From CAVQJU01 sp963712905 (lineage in GTDB: Bacteria; Acidobacteriota; Vicinamibacteria; Vicinamibacterales; CAVVIG01): a stretch of 64,000 bases of DNA. Shown piece by piece: positions 18,120 to 28,352 of this stretch. The position numbers and the translations under genes are program-made. Position 1 is the first letter of the stretch, and the number at the start of each line of letters is the position of its first letter. The DNA is taken from contig CAVQJU010000004.1 of the NCBI GenBank assembly GCA_963712905.1, positions 62,001 through 126,000 on the forward strand, in the 5' to 3' direction. The notes under the pieces were generated by a model that had not been told where the DNA came from, searched no databases, and saw only the letters and a list, made by a program, of their open reading frames with translations.

Positions 18120-19461
18120 GAACCTCAAGGCCGTCTCGTCCCACGCTCGTCGCCGCCGCGTCGGTCCTTCCGTCGCGCTGGCGACTCGGCCTGCCCAGCG
18201 CGGCGGCCCGGACCCGGTTCGCACCATCACCGCCTACGTCGACGCCCACAACGCGGAGGCGCTCGCGCTGCTCGAACGCATCGTCAACATCAACAGCGGG
18301 ACCAGGAACTTCGAGGGCGTGCGCGAGGTGGGCCGGGTCCTGCGCACCGAACTCGACGGGCTCGGGTTCAGGACGTCGTGGGTCGACGGTGCATCGTGGC
18401 AGCGCGCGGGACACCTGGTGGCCGAACGGGCGGGGAGCGGGCCCGGCGCACCGCGCGTCCTGCTGATCGGCCACCTCGATACGGTCTTCGAACGCGACAG
18501 CCCGTTTCGGACGTTCGAGCGCGTCGGGCGGACCGAGGCGCGCGGCCCCGGCATCATCGACATGAAAGGCGGCGACGTGGTGCTGCTGCAGGCGCTCAAG
18601 GCCCTCGCCGCCGCGGGCGCGCTGGACGATCTGAACGTCGCCGTCGTGATGACGGGCGACGAGGAAGCGCCCGGACGGCCGCTCGCGGCCTCGCGGGCGG
18701 CGCTCGTCGGCGCGGCGCGCGGCACGGCGGCCGCGATTGGCTTCGAAGACGGCCCCGGCGATCCGCGCTTCGCCGTCACGTCGCGGCGCGGCACCACGTC
18801 GTGGACCCTGCGTGTGACCGCGACGTCTGCGCACTCGTCGCAGGTGTTCCGCTCCGACATCGGGCCGGGCGCGATCTTCGAGGTGTCCCGCATCCTCAAC
18901 GGCTTCCGCGAGACGCTCGCGGGCGAGGAGCACCTCACGTTCAACCCCGGTCTGATCGTCGGCGGCACGGACGCGCAGCACGTCGCGGCCGAAGCGCGTG
19001 GATCCGCGGCCGGCAAGGACAACGTCGTCGCGGCCGCTGCCGTGGTGACCGGGGATCTCCGCGCGCTGTCGAAAGAGCAGTTCGACCGCGCGAAGCAGGT
19101 CGATGCAGGACGTGGCGTCGGCGTCGCTGCCGCACACGCGCGGCACGCTGACGTTCGACGACGGGTATCCGCCGATGGCCCCCGAGCGACGGCAACGCGC
19201 GGCTGCTCGACCTCTACAGCCGAGTCAGCCAGGCGCTGACGTTCGGACCGGTGGCCGCGGTCAGCCCCGATCGCGCCGGCGCCGCCGACGTCTCGTTCGT
19301 GGCCGGCCACGCGGCCATGGCGCTTGACGGCGATCGGCCTCATGGGCCGCGACGGGCACACGGCGCAGGAAACCGCCGACCTGACGACGCTGCCGACGCA
19401 AACCAAGCGGGCGGCCGTACTGCTGCTGCGTCTCGCGCGCGGCGAGGGGACGGCGCCATGA
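18111..19461 (+). CDS. M20 family metallopeptidase, frameshifted
   Basis: The main frame (from about 18121) shows the M20 signature: 'LLERIVNINSGT', 'LIGHLDTVFERDSPF' (zinc His and catalytic Asp), 'GPGIIDMKGGDVVLLQ' (bridging Asp), 'VVMTGDEEAPG' (catalytic and zinc glutamates) and the dimerisation-domain entry 'AVTSRRGTTSWTLRVTATSAHSSQVF'. Frame changes occur near 19095 ('MQDVASASLPHTRGTLTFDD'), 19185 ('GNARLLDLYSRVSQALTFGP') and 19325 ('GLMGRDGHTAQETADLTTL', with the last conserved His). The N-terminus looks like a signal peptide ending 'VALATRPAQ', but its start codon is displaced by an indel and overlaps the upstream repeat. Probably an exported carboxypeptidase-like zinc hydrolase. The TGA overlaps the next ATG. 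Confidence 0.75.
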
Positions 19462-20820
19462 TCGCCAACAGCATCCTGGACGTGATCGGCCACACGCCGA
19501 TGGTCCGCATCAACCGGATCACTCGCGGCCTGCCCGGAATCACCGTCGTCGCCAAGCTGGAAACGTTCAACCCGGGCAACTCGATCAAGGACCGCATGGC
19601 GGTGAAGATGATCGAGGACGCCGAGCGGAAGGGCCTGCTCAAGCCGGGCGGGACGATCATCGAGGGCACGTCCGGCAACACCGGCATGGGCCTCGCCATC
19701 GCCGCCGTCGTCAAGGGCTACAAGTGCGTGTTCACGACGACGGACAAGCAGTCGAAGGAGAAGATCGACGCGCTGAAGGCGTTCGGCGCCGAGGTCATCA
19801 TCTGCCCGACCAACGTCGACCCCGAGGATCCGCGCTCGTACTACTCGGTGTCGTCGCGCCTGGCCGACGAGATTCCGAACTCCTGGAAGGCCAACCAGTA
19901 CGACAACCTGTCGAACACCGCGGCCCACTACGAGCAGACGGGGCCGGAAATCTGGGAGCAGACCGATGGGCGGGTGACGCACCTGGTCGTCGGCGTCGGC
20001 ACCGGCGGGACCGTCACCGGCGTGGGCCGGTATCTCAAAGAGCGCAACGCGACGATCAAGGTGTGGGGCATCGACACGTACGGCTCGGTGTTCAAGAAGT
20101 TCAAGGAAACCGGAATCTTCGACAAGCACGAGATCTATCCGTACATCACCGAGGGCATCGGCGAGGACTTCCTGCCGCGCAACGTGGACTTCAGCGTGAT
20201 CGATCACTTCGAGAAGGTGACGGACAAGGACGCGGCGCTGATGACGCGGCGGCTCGCGCGCGAGGAAGGGATCTTCGCGGGCAATTCGGCCGGATCGGCG
20301 ATGGCGGGGCTGCTGCAGCTGAAGGATCAGCTTTCGCGAGGGCGACGTCGTCGTCGTGATCTTCCACGATCACGGCTCACGCTATCTCGGCAAGATGTTC
20401 AACGACGACTGGATGCGCGAGAAGGGGTTCATGGAGAAGACGGGCATGGCCGCCGCGGACCTGGTGGCCGCCGGCCTGTCGGGTGAGCTGTTCTCGCTCG
20501 AGTGCAACGAGCCGGTCGCGCAGGCCATCCGCGTGATGAGCGAGCACGACTTCTCGCAGATCTCGGTGACGCACGACAAGCGGCTCGTCGGGTCGCTGAA
20601 CGAATCGACGCTTTACCAGGAGCTGCTGCGCGACCCCGGCGTCAAGAGCCATACCGTCGAGTCGATCATGCAGCCCGCGTTCCCGTTCGTGGACGTGTCG
20701 ACGCCGGTCGACCTGCTGGCCACGATGATTACGGCGCAGAACCCGGCCGTCCTCGTCCGCGATTTCAAGACGGAAAAGACGTTCATCATCACGCGCAGCG
20801 ACCTCATACGCGTACTGTAG
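19458..20820 (+). CDS. cystathionine beta-synthase-like PLP enzyme with C-terminal CBS pair, one frameshift
   Basis: Fold-type II PLP enzyme. Lys44 in 'FNPGNSIKDRMA' forms the Schiff base, 'EGTSGNTGMGLA' holds the phosphate-side loop, and 'GVGTGGTVTGVGRYLKE' binds the PLP phosphate. The insertion 'NVDPEDPRSYYSVSSRLADE' and the length favour cystathionine beta-synthase over cysteine synthase. After a single frame change near 20335 ('GDVVVVIFHDHGSRYLGKMF'), two CBS motifs follow ('EPVAQAIRVMSEHDFSQISV' and 'DVSTPVDLLATMITAQNPA'), which in homologues bind adenosyl ligands. Reaction: serine (or O-acetylserine) + homocysteine/sulfide. Overlaps the M20 stop (ATGA). Confidence 0.85.
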
Positions 20821-20938
20821 GTTCAAGAGGTTCCAGGTGGTTCACAGAGGTTCGAAAGGCGCACGCCGAACCTCCGGAACCTCCGGAACCTCCGGAACCT
20901 CGGAACCTCCGGAACCTTGGAACCCCTGGAACCACTCT
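20821..20938. repeat. inverted word array (GGTTC)n ... (CCGGAACCT)n
   Basis: Left part carries AGGTTC units (20820-20862). Right part is a regular array of CCGGAACCT nonamers (about 20873-20935) followed by CTGGAACC. It fills the gap between CBS and DDAH. Confidence 0.8.
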
Positions 20939-20945
20939 GGCGCCG

Positions 20946-21719
20946 ATGCTGCTAGCCGTCACCCGCCCTGTCAGTGAGGCGCTGAGTCGATGCGAGCTGA
21001 CGCATCTGGCCCGGACGCCGATCGACGTCGACCTGGCGCGCGCGCAGCATGGCGCGTACGAGCGCGCCCTGGCGGACGCGGGCTGCGCGATCGTGCGGGT
21101 CGACGCGGCACCGGAGCTGCCCGACGCCGTGTTCATCGAAGACGCGGCGGTGGTGTTCGACGAGGTGGCGATCGTGACGCAGGCCGGGGGCCGTCTCGCG
21201 CCGTGCCGAGACGGCGTCCGTGGCCGGACGCCGTTGGACGCTACCGTCCGCTGCGGTTCATCGCGCCGCCGGCGACCATGGACGGGGGTGACGTCCTGAC
21301 GGTGGCCCGCGACGTGTTTGTCGGGGTCTCGAGCCGCACGAACGCGGCGGCGGTCGGCCAGATGCGGGCCCTCCTCGAGCCCTTCGGCTACCGCGTCCAC
21401 GCGGTGTCGGTGACCGGCTGCCTGCACCTCAAGTCCGCGGTCACGGCGCTGTCCGACGATCGGCTGCTGCTGAACGGCGAGTGGGCCGCGCGCGGTCAGT
21501 TCGCGCCGTTCGGACTGGTCGACGTCGATCCGCTCGAGCCGGCCGCGGCGAACATCGTCCGCGCCGGGCGGGAGCTGGTGTATCCCGACGCCTTTCCCGC
21601 GGACCCGCGAACGCATCGAGCGCGCCGGGTTCAGCGTCCGCGACGTGGACGTCTCGGAGCTGGCCAAGGCCGAAGGCGCCGTCACGTGTTGCAGCCTCAT
21701 CTTCGACGCCGTGCTGTAG
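20946..21719 (+). CDS. dimethylarginine dimethylaminohydrolase (DDAH) family amidinotransferase, two frameshifts
   Basis: Guanidino-modifying (penta-in) fold. Frame 3 starts 'LLAVTRPVSEALSRCELTH', with 'PDAVFIEDAAVVFDEVAI' as the conserved acidic active-site strand. After an indel near 21205, frame 2 gives 'FIAPPATMDGGDVLTVARD', 'GCLHLKSAVTAL' (active-site histidine) and 'LLLNGEWAARGQF'. After a second indel near 21602 the frame ends 'AEGAVTCCSLIFDAVL', which contains the catalytic cysteine. Hydrolyses N-methylated arginine to citrulline plus methylamine in characterised DDAHs; a general arginine/citrulline role is equally possible. The total of about 257 residues fits the family. Confidence 0.85.
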
Positions 21720-21744
21720 AATTCGCCTGTTGAGGAGGACTTCC

Positions 21745-22812
21745 ATGCAGATCCTTCGTGCGCCGCGCGTTCTGATGGCCGCCGCCTGTGTGGCCGCCGG
21801 GCTGGCCGGCGGACTGGTCGCCGCCGAACGGTCGTCGGCCTCCATGGCCACGGCCGCCTCGTCTTTCCTGAGCAGCTTGTCGCCCGAGCAGCGCCAGAAG
21901 GCCACGTTCGCGTTCGAGTCGGACGAGCGGATGCACTGGCACTTCATCCCGACCGACGCGTTCCCCCGGAAGGGCCTGACGCTCAAGGAGATGAACGAAG
22001 CCCAGCGGGAACGCGTCCGCGGGCTGCTGAAGGCCGGGCTGAGCCAGCGCGGCTACCTGACCGCGACGCAGATCATGGATCTCGAGACCCTGCTCGGGCA
22101 GATCGAGCAGCGCAACAGGACCAGCGGCAGCGGCGCGGAGAACATGGTGCGGGATCCCGAGCGGTACTTCGTCTCGGTCTTCGGGACGCCGTCGAGCACG
22201 GCCACGTGGGGCTGGCGCGTCGAAGGCCACCACGTGTCGCTCCAGTTCACGATCGTCAACGGCACGCTGGTCGCCAACTCGCCGTTCTTCTTCGGGTCGA
22301 ACCCGGCCGAGGTACGGGAGGGGCCGCAGACCGGCCTCCGGATCCTCGCGCAGCGCGAAGACACGGCCCGCGCCCTCGTGACGGCGCTCGATGCCGGCCA
22401 GCGCGCCAAGGCCGTCATCCAGAACGTCGCGCTGAACGACATCGTGACGGAGAACAAGGTGAAGGTCGATCCGCTGTCGCCCGTCGGCATCGCGGCCGAC
22501 GCGCTGACCGCGGCCCAGCGTGACCTGCTGATGAAGGTGGTCGAGGCCTACACCGGCGCCATGGCCGACGACATCGCGGCCGAACGGATGGCCCAGCTGA
22601 AGAAGGCCGGACTCGACAAGATCACGTTCGCCTGGGCAGGGGAGCTCGAGCGCGGCAAGAAGCACTACTACCGCGTCCAGGGGCCGACGTTCCTGGTCGA
22701 GTTCGACAACACGCAGAACAACGGCAACCATATCCATTCCGTCTGGCGCGATTTCGCCGGCGATTTCGGGCGCGATCTGCTCCGGGAACACCTCAAGACC
22801 GTCGCCCACTAG
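21745..22812 (+). CDS. DUF3500 family secreted protein
   Basis: 355 residues. Strong ribosome binding site (TGAGGAGG, 9 nt before ATG 21745). Signal peptide 'MAAACVAAGLAGGLVAAE'. The DUF3500 body shows 'SLSPEQRQKATFAFESDER', 'WHFIPTDAFPRKGLTLKEM', 'WGWRVEGHHVSLQFTIVNG', 'NSPFFFGSNPAEVREGPQTG' and the C-terminal 'FLVEFDNTQNNGNHIHSVWR'. The conserved His-rich C-terminus hints at metal binding, but no activity is established. The frame is intact. It is followed by the first (CTGGTCAT)n repeat element. Confidence 0.9.
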   Translation: MQILRAPRVLMAAACVAAGLAGGLVAAERSSASMATAASSFLSSLSPEQRQKATFAFESDERMHWHFIPTDAFPRKGLTLKEMNEAQRERVRGLLKAGLSQRGYLTATQIMDLETLLGQIEQRNRTSGSGAENMVRDPERYFVSVFGTPSSTATWGWRVEGHHVSLQFTIVNGTLVANSPFFFGSNPAEVREGPQTGLRILAQREDTARALVTALDAGQRAKAVIQNVALNDIVTENKVKVDPLSPVGIAADALTAAQRDLLMKVVEAYTGAMADDIAAERMAQLKKAGLDKITFAWAGELERGKKHYYRVQGPTFLVEFDNTQNNGNHIHSVWRDFAGDFGRDLLREHLKTVAH

Positions 22813-22820
22813 ATCGCCGG

Positions 22821-22930
22821 GTGAATCTGGTCATTTAGTCATCTGGTCATCTCGTCATCGTCGTTCGATTGCTCAATTTATCAATTGAGCAACGATGACC
22901 AGATGACTAAATGACCAGATGACCAGATTT
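22821..22930. repeat. GGTCATCT inverted-array element, copy 1
   Basis: Left arm of CTGGTCAT-type octamers (ATCTGGTCATTTAGTCATC...), core with GCTCAATT/AATTGAGC, right arm of ATGACCAG octamers. The arms pair over roughly 45 bp with a few mismatches. Its last ATGACCAG is in frame with the PP2C gene and supplies its apparent ATG at 22919. Confidence 0.9.
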
Positions 22931-23743
22931 ATCGAGGCGCATCGAGGTGTAGCGACATCGAGACGCGCCGATAACACAAGTGTGCTGCGGGCAGATGGCG
23001 TCACGGACAAGGGCCGCGTCAGGCCGACCAACGAAGACTGCTGGGCGTTCGACGAGGCGCGGAACCTGTGCGTCGTGGCCGACGGCATGGGCGGCCATCA
23101 GGCGGGAGAAGTCGCCGCGCGGATCGCGGTGGACACCGTCGTCCGGTTCCTGGCGTCGGACACGACGGCTGTTGCGGACTGGCCATTCGGCTACGACCCC
23201 TCCCTCTCGTTCAGCGGCAACCGGGTGCGGACGGCCATCCACCTGGCCCACGTGCAGGTCCTTCAGGCTGCGGTTGCGTCCAACCGGTACTCAGGGATGG
23301 GCACGACGATCGTGGCTGCCTTCGTGGACGGCAACCGGTTGTGCGTGGGGCATGTCGGCGACAGCCGGCTCTACCTGTTCGCCGGCGACCACGTCCGGCA
23401 GCTGACGCACGACGACTCGTGGATGGCGTCGATGCTGGCCGAGGATCCGGCCGCTGACCTGGCGGCGCTCGAGTGTCATCCGATGCGCAACGCCCTGACG
23501 AACGTCGTCGGGGCCAGCCGGCACACAGACGTGCACGTGGCCGAGGAAGTCTTGAGGGGCGGGGAACTGCTCCTGCTGTCGACCGACGGCGTGCACGGGG
23601 AACTGGACGACGAGCGAATCGAGCAGCTGATGCTGGATTCAGGGGATCTGAAGGAAACCGCTGCTCGCCTGGTGGCTGCCGCGCTTGCCCGCGGCAGCCG
23701 GGACAACTGCACGGCCGTCGTCGCGAGGTATGAGCGGGACTGA
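22919..23743 (+). CDS. PP2C-family protein serine/threonine phosphatase
   Basis: PPM-type phosphatase with all signature motifs: 'VTDKGRVRPTNEDCWAF' (N-terminal Asp/Glu), 'LCVVADGMGGHQAGEVA' (metal-binding D-G-M-G-G-H), 'YSGMGTTIVAAFVDGNRLCV', 'HVGDSRLYLFAGDHVRQLTH', 'LLLLSTDGVHGELDD' and 'SRDNCTAVVARYE'. Similar to Stp/PrpC cytoplasmic phosphatases that oppose Hanks-type kinases. The frame's first ATG lies inside a repeat element, giving an unusual 'TRFIEAHRG' leader. GTG 22982, immediately before 'LRADGVTDKG', is the likelier native start. It lies about 1 kb upstream of, and is not cotranscribed with, the ribosomal promoter. Confidence 0.9.
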   Translation: MTRFIEAHRGVATSRRADNTSVLRADGVTDKGRVRPTNEDCWAFDEARNLCVVADGMGGHQAGEVAARIAVDTVVRFLASDTTAVADWPFGYDPSLSFSGNRVRTAIHLAHVQVLQAAVASNRYSGMGTTIVAAFVDGNRLCVGHVGDSRLYLFAGDHVRQLTHDDSWMASMLAEDPAADLAALECHPMRNALTNVVGASRHTDVHVAEEVLRGGELLLLSTDGVHGELDDERIEQLMLDSGDLKETAARLVAAALARGSRDNCTAVVARYERD

Positions 23744-23882
23744 CTAGGGGGCTGCGGCTGAGGCTCGGGAGCTGAGGGGCTAGGGGCTAGGGGTTAGAGG
23801 CCCGTTCGGACCCAACCCCTGACCCTGTACTTCACTTGCCACTTACTTTTCCACTTTCAACTTTCCACTTTTCCACTTTCCG
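23744..23882. repeat. convergent intergenic tract with two word arrays and a hairpin
   Basis: First part: (GGGGCTA)n/GGGTTAGAGG units (23774-23800), with GGGGTT at 23790 pairing with AACCCC at 23814, a possible bidirectional terminator. Second part: T/C-rich CTTTCCACTT units (about 23838-23880) directly after the cytochrome stop on the minus strand. Confidence 0.65.
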
Positions 23883-24369
23883 TCAGTGTCCCGGAGCCGG
23901 TGGTGCAGCCGGGGCGGCCGGCGCGGCGCCAGGAGCCGGAGCGGCGGGGGCGGCAGGGTCGGAATCGCGGCCCCGCGGTGACAGGTCATGCACTGGACGC
24001 GCGTCAGCTGATCGGCCGGCTTCTTGATGTTGGCCGCGAGCTTGTCGTTGAACTCGGTGGCCATCCGCATCATGTGCCGCGCCACTTCCTTGGTCGGCTT
24101 TGTATCCGCCGCGTAGTCGTTGGTCGGCAGGCCGGGACCCGTCCAGACGTGGCAGTAGCCGCAGTTGGTGCCGAGCGCTGCCGAGAAATTGCGCATGATC
24201 GGCAGAATCTGTGCCGTCGTCATGGTTTTCGGCAGGACCTGCAGGTTCTTCGGCTCGGGCGGGGGTCGCCGGGGGCGGCTCCGCGCTGACCTTCCGGGGC
24301 CTGCGCCACGGCCAGGGAGCCAGTCAGGGCAACCATGGCCAGGGCGAGGGTGACGTGCCTGAAACGCAT
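23883..24369 (-). CDS. secreted c-type cytochrome with one CxxCH and one CxxCH-RG site, frameshifted
   Basis: On the minus strand the ATG at 24369 begins a signal peptide (MVALTGSLAVAQA). An indel near 24275 is needed to reach 'LPKTMTTAQILPIMRNFSAAL'. The haem motifs are C-G-Y-C-H ('GTNCGYCHVW') and C-M-T-C-H ('VQCMTCHRGA'), so this is a di-haem type protein resembling the 'photosynthetic reaction centre cytochrome c' family of small Acidobacteriota cytochromes. A second indel after 'CHRGA' gives an Ala/Pro-rich tail (DPAAPAAPAPGAAP) ending in 'PAPGH' and a stop at 23883-23885; without it the frame runs into repeat sequence. Periplasmic electron transfer. Convergent with PP2C and divergent from the ribosomal operon. 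Confidence 0.75.
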
Positions 24370-24415
24370 CATGCTGACTCCTCTCAGGTTAGGGGCTGGC
24401 GTCTTTTTCGACAGA

Positions 24416-24421
24416 ACTATA
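24416..24421 (-). promoter_or_regulatory. possible -10 box for the cytochrome gene
   Basis: TATAGT on the minus strand about 50 nt upstream of the cytochrome ATG. No convincing -35 element is seen, so this is tentative. Confidence 0.3.
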
Positions 24422-24461
24422 CCACTTTAGGTGCGGGCCGACGCTTTTCTGCGCAGCCCTG

Positions 24462-24491
24462 TTGCGGGACCGTGAGACGTCGTGCTATATT
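24462..24491 (+). promoter_or_regulatory. sigma-70-type promoter of the ribosomal superoperon
   Basis: TTGCGG, 18-bp spacer, then TGC-TATATT (extended -10). It is the only strong promoter-like signal in the 397-bp gap between the cytochrome and rpsL, and it is followed by a structured leader of about 270 nt. Confidence 0.65.
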
Positions 24492-24662
24492 CGCAAGGTT
24501 CTGTTGGAGCTAGGACACCCTATCTAGCTTCACCGCACAGGAATAGCGTCTCCGGACGTAACCGGTTAGACCCATTCACCGCGACTAATTCGTAGGGTTT
24601 TCAGGCGCCAAGCTCCCAGGAGCTTTTAGGCCTGAAACAGCGCGCCGCGCTGGAGCGCGGCG
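24492..24662 (+). ncRNA. structured 5' leader of the rpsL superoperon
   Basis: Within the 397-bp gap 24370-24766 three inverted repeats stand out: AGCTAG/CTAGCT (24508-24529); a nested structure in which GTTTCAGGC/GCCTGAAAC encloses AAGCTCC-CA-GGAGCTTTT (24596-24639); and CGCCGCGC-TGGA-GCGCGGCG (24643-24662, 8-bp stem with tetraloop). The middle hairpin ends in a short T run, so it could be an attenuator. In other bacteria str-operon leaders can bind ribosomal proteins for feedback; that role here is only an inference. No ORF or tRNA is seen in it. Confidence 0.45.
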
Positions 24663-24766
24663 TGAATTTGGTCATCTCGTCATCTGGTCATCGGGTCACT
24701 GATTGGGCGATTCGCAGCGCTCAGCAATGACCAGATGACCAGATGACCAGATGACGAGATGAATTG
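24663..24766. repeat. GGTCATCT inverted-array element, copy 2 (before rpsL)
   Basis: Left arm of GGTCATCT-type units; right arm of four ATGACCAG-type octamers ending 'GATGAATTG' directly before the rpsL ATG. Each right-arm unit reads ATG ACC AGA TGA, and the last mini-frame (ATG AAT TGA) stops at TGATG, overlapping the rpsL start. Confidence 0.9.
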
Positions 24767-25144
24767 ATGCCGACTATCAGCCAGTTGGTCCGGAGCGGGC
24801 GCAAGAAGATCGTCAGCAAGACGAAGAGCCCGGCCCTCCAGAACAGTCCCCAGAAGCGGGGCGTGTGCGTCCGCGTCTTCACGCAGACGCCGAAGAAGCC
24901 GAACTCCGCGCTGCGCAAGGTCGCCCGCGTGCGGCTGACGAACGGCATCGAGGTCACGACCTACATTCCGGGCGTCGGCCACAACCTCCAGGAGCACTCG
25001 CTCGTGCTCATCCGGGGCGGCCGCGTCAAGGACCTGCCGGGCGTGCGGTACCACGTCGTGCGCGGCACGCTCGACGCCGTGGGCGTCGCCGGCCGCATGC
25101 AGGGTCGATCGAAATACGGCGCGAAGCGCCCGAAGAAGGCATAG
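24767..25144 (+). CDS. rpsL: 30S ribosomal protein S12
   Basis: 125 residues, full length. Canonical 'PTISQLVRSGRKK', the decoding-centre loop 'TQTPKKPNSALRKVARVRL' (site of streptomycin-resistance lysines) and 'PGVGHNLQEHSLVLIRGGRV' with the methylthiolated-Asp context, ending 'RSKYGAKRPKKA'. ATG 24767 is preferred over the in-frame TTG 24764. No classical Shine-Dalgarno precedes it because a repeat element abuts the start. First gene of the superoperon. Confidence 0.98.
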   Translation: MPTISQLVRSGRKKIVSKTKSPALQNSPQKRGVCVRVFTQTPKKPNSALRKVARVRLTNGIEVTTYIPGVGHNLQEHSLVLIRGGRVKDLPGVRYHVVRGTLDAVGVAGRMQGRSKYGAKRPKKA

Positions 25145-25167
25145 AGCAGAAGGCAAAAGGCAAAGAC

Positions 25168-25641
25168 ATGCCACGTAGACGCGAAATCCCCAAGCGCGAC
25201 ATCGCGCCCGATCCGATCTACCAGAGTTCGCTCGTCACCAAGTTCATCAACTGCGTGATGAGCGACGGCAAGCGGAGCACGGCCGAACGCATTCTCTACA
25301 AGAGCTTCGACATCATCAAAGAGAAGACGGCCGACGATCCGCTCAAAGTCTTCAAGAAGGCCATCGACAACGTCAAGCCGAGCCTCGAGGTGAAATCGCG
25401 CCGGGTGGGCGGCTCCAACTACCAGGTGCCCGTCGAAGTGAACCCGAATCGCCGCCTGTCGCTGAGCATCCGCTGGCTGGTCGGCTTCGCCAGCGAGCGC
25501 GGCGACGGCAAGACCATGCAGGAGAAGCTGGCCAACGAACTGCTCGACGCCAGCAACCTGCGCGGCGGCGCCGTGAAGAAGCGCGAAGACGTCCACCGTA
25601 TGGCCGAAGCCAACAAGGCGTTCGCGCACTACCGATGGTGA
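25168..25641 (+). CDS. rpsG: 30S ribosomal protein S7
   Basis: 157 residues, typical length. 'PRRREIPKRDIAPDPIYQSS' N-terminus, 'SDGKRSTAERILYKSFDII', 'PSLEVKSRRVGGSNYQVPVE' and 'RGGAVKKREDVHRMAEANKA' are conserved S7 blocks that nucleate the 30S head on 16S rRNA. It starts 23 nt after rpsL behind AAAAGGCAAAGAC, where a short purine word repeat (AAGGCAAA) supplies the ribosome binding site. Confidence 0.98.
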   Translation: MPRRREIPKRDIAPDPIYQSSLVTKFINCVMSDGKRSTAERILYKSFDIIKEKTADDPLKVFKKAIDNVKPSLEVKSRRVGGSNYQVPVEVNPNRRLSLSIRWLVGFASERGDGKTMQEKLANELLDASNLRGGAVKKREDVHRMAEANKAFAHYRW

Positions 25642-25729
25642 ATTTGGTCATTTGGTCATCTGGTCATCTGGTCATTTCTGACCCGATGGCGGAAATGACC
25701 AGACGACTAGATGACCAGATGACTAGATT
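25642..25729. repeat. GGTCATCT inverted-array element, copy 3 (before fusA)
   Basis: Left arm GGTCATTTGGTCATCTGGTC..., 13-nt loop, right arm of ATGACCAG/ATGACTAG octamers. An ATG at 25719 opens an 8-codon frame (MTRFRFR) whose TAA (25740-25742) abuts the fusA ATG. Confidence 0.9.
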
Positions 25730-25742
25730 CAGGTTTCGTTAA

Positions 25743-27851
<2,109 letters not shown>

Positions 27852-27866
27852 GACTGAGACACATAT

Positions 27867-28205
<339 letters not shown>

Positions 28206-28242
28206 GCGGGTCAGGCAGGTTCAGAGGTTCGAAGTCGGACGC

Positions 28243-28350
28243 GCGCCTGCGGCCATGCCGAGCCGAGGACATGGAAATCCGAGGCGAGGCATCAGCGTCA
28301 GTTCGCGGCGGGGGTGGGGCCCCGCCGCCAGTGAAGAAAAAGTAGATCAC
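28243..28350 (+). repeat. about 100-bp element with GC hairpin, copy A (before rplC)
   Basis: Shares most of its sequence with 29087-29181: start GCGCCTGCGGCCATGCCGAG, then AGGCATCAG, GTTCGCGGCGGGG, and an end in AGAAAA...GATCAC just before the start codon. The core hairpin GCGGCGGGG-N6-CCCCGCCGC (28305-28328) is identical in both. It ends 2 nt before the rplC ATG. Confidence 0.85.
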
Positions 28351-28352
28351 CT

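Noticed and set aside
24596..24639. Full terminator upstream of rpsL
   Set aside because: Only four T residues follow the stem, and it lies in the leader of an essential operon, so attenuation is at most possible.
24370..24766. tRNA or small RNA gene in the gap
   Set aside because: No cloverleaf or CCA-type arms; the inverted repeats do not form an acceptor stem.
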